Assembly: GCF_037392515.1 (NCBI RefSeq)
Contig: NC_090283.1
Coordinates: 20,217,001-20,281,000, forward strand
Direction: 5' to 3'
Length of the DNA stretch: 64,000 bases
Source of the DNA: Haliotis asinina
Lineage: Eukaryota; Mollusca; Gastropoda; Lepetellida; Haliotidae
Below are positions 58,238 through 64,000 of this stretch, piece after piece. Within the stretch, counting starts at the first letter, position 1, and each line of letters opens with the position of its first letter. The notes beneath the pieces are model-generated. The model worked only from the letters and a program-made list of their open reading frames with translations. It was not told the origin of the DNA and searched no databases. Made by a program: the position numbers and the translations under genes.

Positions 58238-58365
58238 TGTTAGTTTAGTTTTGTGGGGCTTTTAGCGATATCCCAGCAATATTACGTCGGGAGACACCAG
58301 AAATGGGCTTTACACATATTCCAGTGTGTGGAATCGAACCCGGTCGGAGTTGGGATATCACTGCA
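58238..58365 (-). mobile_element. Degenerate tRNA-derived SINE
   Basis: ATATCCCAGCAATATTACGT, GGGAGACACCAGAAATGGGC and GTGTGGAATCGAACCCGG follow the minus-orientation order of the 48753 copy. Confidence 0.75.
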
Positions 58366-59106
58366 TGTGCCAGTAAGTCAGCGAGCGTGTCTACCGATGC
58401 TGTTGGTCACCTCTACGACACGAGACAACCTACTGATCGAGAAGAGAGGCGCGTGTCATAGACGAACAGCCAGATACACTCTTCAAAAAGGGAAACCCAA
58501 AATGAAATTTAGATATCTCACAATTTCATCTACGATCTTTGCAAGTACTGTACACGAAAATGTGACGTTTCATAGCTGCCGATCGAAATCAGGCAATTGG
58601 ACAATTGCAAGCTGGCGAATCAAACAAAGACTGAGGTGGCAAGGATCTTCAACGTTCATCCCAGCACAGTAACTCGATTGTAGAATCGATTTCGCCAAAC
58701 AAATTCGACGAATGAGCGTCCAATATCAGGAAGACCTAGAGTCACCACACCTGCCCAAGATTGGTACATCCGGGTAACCCACCTACGTGACCGTCATCGT
58801 ATCGCCCGGGACACAGCTCAAGAACAGTTTGGAGTCCGATCAGACAATCAGGAACCGTCTCCGAGAAGTAGGAATACGTGCCAAACGTCTAAACGTTGCC
58901 CCCTTCTTGACACGACTCCATCGACGTCGACGAGTGAGATGGTGCCATGGAACCTGGCAAAGTTTGGTTTTGGTTTGGTTTCGCGATGAATCCTGTTATC
59001 TCCTCAGGCGACGTAATGGTAGAGACCATGTCTACATACGACGTCACATACATTTTGCTCCTAAATGCATCAGACAGATGGACAGATTCGGTGGGGGTAC
59101 TGTTAT

Positions 59107-59107
<1 letters not shown>

Positions 59108-59162
<55 letters not shown>
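59108..59162. repeat. (TG)n microsatellite inside the transposase
   Basis: About 27 TG units start where the transposase normally reads VMVWGGI. The ATGGTGTGG codons probably seeded the expansion. Confidence 0.95.
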
Positions 59163-59164
<2 letters not shown>

Positions 59165-59165
59165 G

Positions 59166-59194
59166 AAGGGGGTGGGGGGTGGGGGGTGGGTGGG
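59166..59194 (+). repeat. G-quadruplex-type G-rich run
   Basis: Five runs of three to six G separated by single T residues (GGGGG-T-GGGGGG-T-GGGGGG-T-GGG-T-GGG), directly after the (TG)n tract. Confidence 0.9.
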
Positions 59195-59630
59195 CACGAG
59201 CGATCTCATACACCCGCAGATCGCAACTTGTGCTTGTCCAAGGCAATCTGACGTACAGTTGATACATCGACCAGATTCTCCGTCCGCACGTCCTTCACCT
59301 TGTTGACCATCATCGGCCGCTCTCCCAACTGGGCAACGCCAGACCGCACACAGCATGTGCCACCGTGGAGTACCTGGCCAATAACAACATCAATACCCTC
59401 CCCTGGTCCTCCAGATCCCCGGATCTCAACCCAATCGAACACCGTTGGGATCAGATCGATAGACGGGTACTTTGAAGTCGTAATCCACAAGAGAATCTTC
59501 GACAGTTATTCCACTTGCTGCAGGCGGAATGGAGAAGGATTCCACACCAAAACATCCAATGACTGATTCAATCTGTACCCTGGAGGTGTCAGGCATACGA
59601 GGTACTGGCTTCAACACCACCTGGTGGACA

Positions 59631-60330
59631 GCAGTAATGACCATTTTTGACCTTCTGGTACAAGCAAGAAAGCACCTTCATTGTGTACAGCTATACGTTC
59701 CTGCTGGTTAATAATTCAGTTATGACATTTCGGATATACCCCAGAGAATACATCCCAAAGAATGGACAGTTATCTTCCCTGCACATGAGGAGAAAAGTAT
59801 CAATGACAATGCTAATCAGTTGCTTTTTTCTCCCAAAGCAATCTTAACCAAGGTTAACCTTAACTCCCATTCTTTAACATTGTACGAAAGTTAACTTAGA
59901 CTTAGGCCTATGACGTCATTATAGTTTGCTTAAAGATAGTTCGTAAGGTTCTAAGGTGTAGCGTAAATAGATGCACTGAAGATATTAAAAGTTGGTTCTC
60001 AGAAATAAAAATAACTAAGAGTGTCACCATACTGTTGAGTGCCGTGAAAAATGTCACACATCGTGACATTCAGACAGTCAGTCATTTTAAGTCGCATCGG
60101 CAATATCGTGACTAAAGCTAGTCCTAAAGTCATAATAAATACATTTCATTCATGAAACCCTGTCAACGAAGGGCAGAAAAATTACTAGATTATCACAGAC
60201 TTGTTGTAACTAAAGCACACCAAATTAAAATCATATGCTAACAATTTACCATAAGAGATAAAATTTAGTAAAACTTAGCTATACAAGGGATACAGACAGA
60301 AAGTTCAAACAGCACTAACAAACATGAGTT
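59631..60330. other. No supported gene
   Basis: Spacer; TTTTAAGTCGCATCGGCAAT at about 60085 resembles the TTTAAAGTTACATCGGTAAT segment at 61838, probably a shared repeat fragment. Confidence 0.45.
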
Positions 60331-60334
60331 GCAT

Positions 60335-60760
60335 AGACAAAGCCTCCAAAATGAATATGACAAACATGAAACATTCGGTCAGCCAATATCTTGTGTACTT
60401 TTTCGAGTGTCCAAGACACGGGTGGCTCTTGTTCCCATGCTCCTCATCAAGCCGATAAAGGAAGTGTGTGTAATCGCAATCCATCCCTGTATCAGAGATC
60501 TGCAGAATCCTGGGTCACGTGTAATTCTACCAAGTTTTAAGTAGATGATCTGAATTACACTTGGCAAATTTTCAAATTCTCATTTCAGTTTTCAAAGTCC
60601 CCAAAATGAAAAAGACAAACCTGAAGCACCCCATCATTCATTATCTTGTGTACCGCACACCTTCCTCACATGCCCTTTTCAAGCTAATGAAGAAAACATG
60701 CGTAAACGCATTCCATTCCTCTACTAGAGCTCTGCGGAGTCCTGGGTGACCGAGTTCACC
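60335..60760. repeat. Two diverged copies of an about 170-bp segment
   Basis: TCCAAAATGAATATGACAAA ... ATCTTGTGTACTTTTTCG ... TCTGCAGAATCCTGGGTCAC near 60345-60520 parallels CCCCAAAATGAAAAAGACAA ... ATCTTGTGTACCGCACAC ... TCTGCGGAGTCCTGGGTGAC near 60600-60750, about 245 bp apart. Confidence 0.8.
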
Positions 60761-61469
60761 CCAGACACCCCAGCAAATTTTAATAATTTACACTTCCACA
60801 ATAGATATATTGTGAGTAAATAGAAAGACAATGTAATAGATATACTAAAATGTGCACAGCCATGTAACACAAAGAATGTGTGCTTACCATGAGGGTCAAA
60901 CACAGCCATAAACACAATGAAACAGTCGAAAAACAGGTTCTTATTCCATCCACGAAAAACACAAGCAATACAGTCATTCTATCATCCAGAAGAGATACAT
61001 ACATTCTTGTGTTTCAACGTTATCAATAATATTCTAACTATTATATGAATGACAATAATAAACCTAACCACTATCTGCACAGAAACAAAGTTCCTTTGAA
61101 TGAAGTTGTATTTGAATATCTAGTCAGAAGGATTAATCATTTATACCACTTCAACCGAAGGACAGAGTCATTAACAATTCATAGTTTTGAATGAACACTT
61201 CAAACATGAAAAAGTATTAGTAAGTAAAGATGTACAAAGTGTCCGTGATGCCAGTTTCAGCAATGATGTCACCGTGTTCATTTTGAAATGGAATAGAGAG
61301 TATCAGCTGGTAAAATATGGTCTTTGGATAGGGAAGCAATACACGCAAAGACACGAACTTGTGGATAGCAACTCCTTTACTTCGTTAACAACATTTTGGA
61401 GTATAATCTTTCATCAGGTATATGCAATAAAATAAAAACATATATAAATATATCCAGCAATACAATGAA
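60761..61469. other. No supported gene
   Basis: Frames up to 82 codons, unrecognised. Confidence 0.5.
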
Positions 61470-61800
61470 CGTGGAAACAGATAGCTATATAATGAGTCGA
61501 GGAAACAGCTACATACTGACACAAATTTGGTAAAAAATAGCTGTATATAAATAACCTACGAAACAGATAGCTTTATAATGAAAAGGCGAGGAAACAGCCA
61601 TATAATGACCCAAAATTGGTAACAAATAGCTGTATGTAACAAAAACCCATAAAAAGAGATAGCTATATAATGAAAAGGCTTGGAAACAGCTATATAATGA
61701 CACAAGATTTGTAACAAATGGCTGTATGTATATAACCTATAGCAGATTGCCATAGAATGAAATAACAAGTAGCTGCATAGTGAAAAACTCTACCAAACAC
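61470..61800. repeat. Tandem array, about 90-bp unit, 3.5 copies
   Basis: GAAACAGATAGCTATATAAT starts units near 61471, 61560 and 61653, with a partial at about 61741. Each also holds a second GGAAACAGCTATATAATGAC and a GGTAACAAATAGCTGTATGT segment, so the unit has an internal half-repeat. Confidence 0.88.
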
Positions 61801-61809
61801 ATAGATATA

Positions 61810-61885
61810 TACAGTGAGTGAGTGTGTTAAAATTTAAAGTTACATCGGTAATATTTCAGCCATATTGCGACTAAAAGAGTTAACA
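61810..61885 (-). mobile_element. SINE-like tail fragment
   Basis: CAGTGAGTGAGTGTGTTAAA and ATCGGTAATATTTCAGCCAT resemble a diverged minus-orientation SINE 3' end. Confidence 0.5.
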
Positions 61886-61956
61886 TATTAACAATGTATA
61901 ATATAGTATAAACTATAAATTAGGTATGTCGACAAGGGTTTGTAAAACATCTAGAA

Positions 61957-62040
61957 TATCAAAGTGTGAGGCATTACAACTACCCACTACCATTTATATC
62001 AAAATGTGAGGCATTACAACTACCCACTACCATTTATATC
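61957..62040. repeat. Two-copy 40-bp direct repeat
   Basis: TGTGAGGCATTACAACTACC and CACTACCATTTATATC occur twice in tandem with one substitution. Confidence 0.95.
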
Positions 62041-62110
62041 CTGGCGAGATGCCTCATACAGCAAGCATGGCTTGCTGATGATCAAATCTAACCTGGTTCA
62101 AAGATCAAAT
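62041..62110 (-). mobile_element. SINE body fragment
   Basis: AGCAAGCATGGCTTGCTGAT and CAAATCTAACCTGGTTCAAAG resemble the 5' end of the body in minus orientation. Confidence 0.5.
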
Positions 62111-63384
62111 CAATCTGCGTAATACAAATTATCAACTGAGACACATTAACGCGGGCTGGGCAGTGATTGCTTGTATTACTTTGCCATACTGTCTGCATAG
62201 CATCGCTTCTACATAAGACAGATATCTCCTACGGTAGAAAATCTACAGTGGAACATATTGTCATTCCCTGTATTTCATTTTAGACCCCTGTAGTAAACTA
62301 CTTAACCGAAGAATTTACCTATGAAATGACACCGGTTGATTCTGTTTACCTTCTTGGGGAAGTGAAGAAATTGAAATGTGAGCGCCTGAATTACATGTAC
62401 TTTTATTCCGACGGTCCCATGTATTTCACACGGTGCTTGCACTATCATTCTTACATAAACAAATTTGTAATCTAGGTATACATAATTATGCACAAAGAAA
62501 AATAAACAATATAACGATAAATGTTTAAGAATTATATGTTATACCTATCTGCCAGTCAGGTTATACCTCTTGAAGAACGCTATTGAATAAGAAACCATTT
62601 CGACCAAGACATTTCTCTGAAGATAAGTAAATGTACTGAGTACTAGACGGATACAACTGATCAAAATACATCTTAAGAGCTACAGTTCAAACGTTGTTTG
62701 ACTAAGGTTTCAATAGTCTAGGCCTAGGTAAAGATATCACAAAATCTATCGTAAAGTTTGTGGTGCACAGTTACTGGATATTTCCAAATTTACGCATCAG
62801 TGACATTCATTCCCTCTTTTCTTGTACGATATGTTCCCGTGCTCTTATATATTTACAACTGGCTGGCGTGGGCATGTGTTTATGACAAATGTCAATTATA
62901 GGATAGGACAGGATACGAATGTGTTTTCATTATACAGGTATATACATTCTTGTGGAAAATACAAAATATATGGAAAAGGTAAGGGTGCTTATATCGACTG
63001 AGCTGTATTGATGTCTATGTGGTTGGATACAGTTCAAATGTATGTATAATGATTAATCATGGTTTCGAGTGTGAAAAGCCATTGAAAATGTTTCAGTATG
63101 TATTAGTTCTTATTACCCAAACAAAAGTATCAATATAAGAAGTTTAATCTTTCAGTTTCCCAATGTTAATGACAACTACAACATAGGTTCAAAATAATTC
63201 CACTTGACCACTCCAGTCGTGTGACTGGTCAAAAAGTAACTTGTATCAGTGGGAAGCATCTGGAATTCAAGATGTAATGTAATTATCTCTGTTCCTTTTA
63301 TCTTATCAAGCAGCACGGGAAGTTGCATTAGGTAAAATTATTCAGTCTTAACGAGTTAAATAGTGTACATGGACACCAAACAAA
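62111..63384. other. No supported gene
   Basis: AT-rich spacer, short frames only. Confidence 0.5.
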
Positions 63385-63885
63385 AGTCATGATGTTGACC
63401 CAATCTACATCGGTTAGGGGGACATTGTAGTGACTCTTGCATTAGATGGTTGAGCCAAATGACAAAGCCTAAAGTGACCATTGCAGCGGGAGTCATGTCA
63501 GGTGGATGAGTCAAATAACCTAGATTACGTGGAAATTGCAGCAGTGCTCCCTAGATGATTGTGCCAAATGACAAAGGGTACGACCACCATTCCAACGGAA
63601 TCTCCGTTAGCTGGTTGAGCCAATTTATATAGGTTTAACAATATTCAAACTTTGTCAAGATAAACCAAAGAATCCGTGTTAAATGATACCCAATAAAATC
63701 CGTCGTGTTGATGCAGGTTACATTGGTCACTGGGACATTTCGGCGATTCTCCAGTCTTTTGACTGAGCCAAATAGCATAGGTTACGGGCATCATTCCAAC
63801 GGGAACCCCAGTAGGTGACCTAGACAGTTAACAAATATTAAAGGGAGATTCAAGCGGTACTACCATTAGATATCCGAGCCAAATT
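63385..63885. repeat. Ancient tandem array, about 70-bp unit
   Basis: GTTGAGCCAAATGACAAAG, GATTGTGCCAAATGACAAAG, GGTTGAGCCAATTTATATAGG, CTGAGCCAAATAGCATAGG and CCGAGCCAAATTTTATAA mark successive units, each followed by a CATTCCAACGGGAA-like segment and a GTTAGATG-like spacer. Copies are strongly diverged. Confidence 0.75.
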
Positions 63886-64000
63886 TTATAACCATCAATT
63901 GCCCTCCACTGATTTTGCCTCACCTGACCTTGAAAACTAATGATACAACTGAGACCGCGTCAGGCTATTTCGTATTTAGACCTAAGCATAAAGATTCAAT

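Larger units (their letters stand above)
58570..59630 (+). pseudogene. Tc1/mariner-type (DD34E) transposase, broken
   Basis: The reading frame has several stops and shifts. Visible pieces are RNQAIGQLQAGES (N-terminal HTH, about 58585), NRLREVGIRAKR (second HTH linker region), WFRDESCYLL with the first catalytic Asp at 58985-58987, and RFGGGTVMV just before a (TG)n tract. Further on come GNARPHTACATVEYL and SRSPDLNPIEHRWDQIDRR. The second catalytic Asp (normally DNARPH) is Gly here (59332-59334). The third residue, Glu at 59437-59439, lies exactly 35 codons later, identifying a DD34E Tc1-type enzyme. It is certainly inactive. Terminal inverted repeats were not located. Confidence 0.88.

Overview
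The window looks like nuclear DNA of a mollusc, probably a marine gastropod of the abalone type. It is AT-rich and gene-poor. Open reading frames are short and interrupted by introns with GT-AG signals. Short interspersed elements (SINEs) with tRNA-like heads and a shared 3' end that runs into (ACTC)n are scattered throughout; I associate these with abalone genomes. That taxonomic call rests on memory and inference, not on a search. No prokaryotic operon, rRNA, genuine tRNA gene or CRISPR array was seen.

Three protein-coding genes can be supported. (1) At 20.6-23.8 kb (+), one large coding exon for a 637-residue protein has an aerolysin-type (ETX/MTX2-like) N-terminal half and a long, charged, disordered C-terminal half. 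(2) At 38.86-42.90 kb (+), a three-exon model gives a 339-residue type II membrane protein of the HtrL/YibB (WlaTC-like) glycosyltransferase-type family. The exons are 38860-38926, 39621-39670 and 41995-42897, and their phases match exactly. (3) At 54.50-51.43 kb (-), a signal-peptide exon and two phase 1-1 exons encode a divergent F-type lectin (fucolectin, discoidin-fold) domain. The exons are 54495-54411, 52098-51898 and 51671-51429; the 3' end is unresolved. A possible terminal exon of an unknown gene lies at 27.36-27.58 kb (-).

Most of the rest is mobile-element debris and tandem repeats. Non-LTR retrotransposon (LINE) remnants lie at 18.4-19.5 (+), 30.0-32.0 (-), 32.4-32.9 (-), 33.2-34.3 (+), 37.0-37.8 (-), 43.85-46.14 (-) and 46.25-46.56 kb (-). 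A dead Tc1-type DD34E transposon lies at 58.57-59.63 kb (+); a (TG)n tract and a G-quadruplex-type run interrupt its catalytic domain. About twenty SINE copies or fragments occur. Three have clear target-site duplications (4.65, 44.46 and 48.75 kb) and one is nested in another SINE inside an intron (39.8-40.5 kb).

Tandem arrays are abundant, with units of 126, 101, 167, 88, 53, 43, 31, 52, 68, 60, 90 and about 70 bp, plus several microsatellites, one of them about 660 bp long. Several long apparent ORFs are artefacts of arrays whose unit length is a multiple of three.

The three genes show no evident functional linkage. Two of them (pore-forming-type domain and secreted lectin) belong to families often associated with molluscan innate immunity, but that association is inference from family knowledge.
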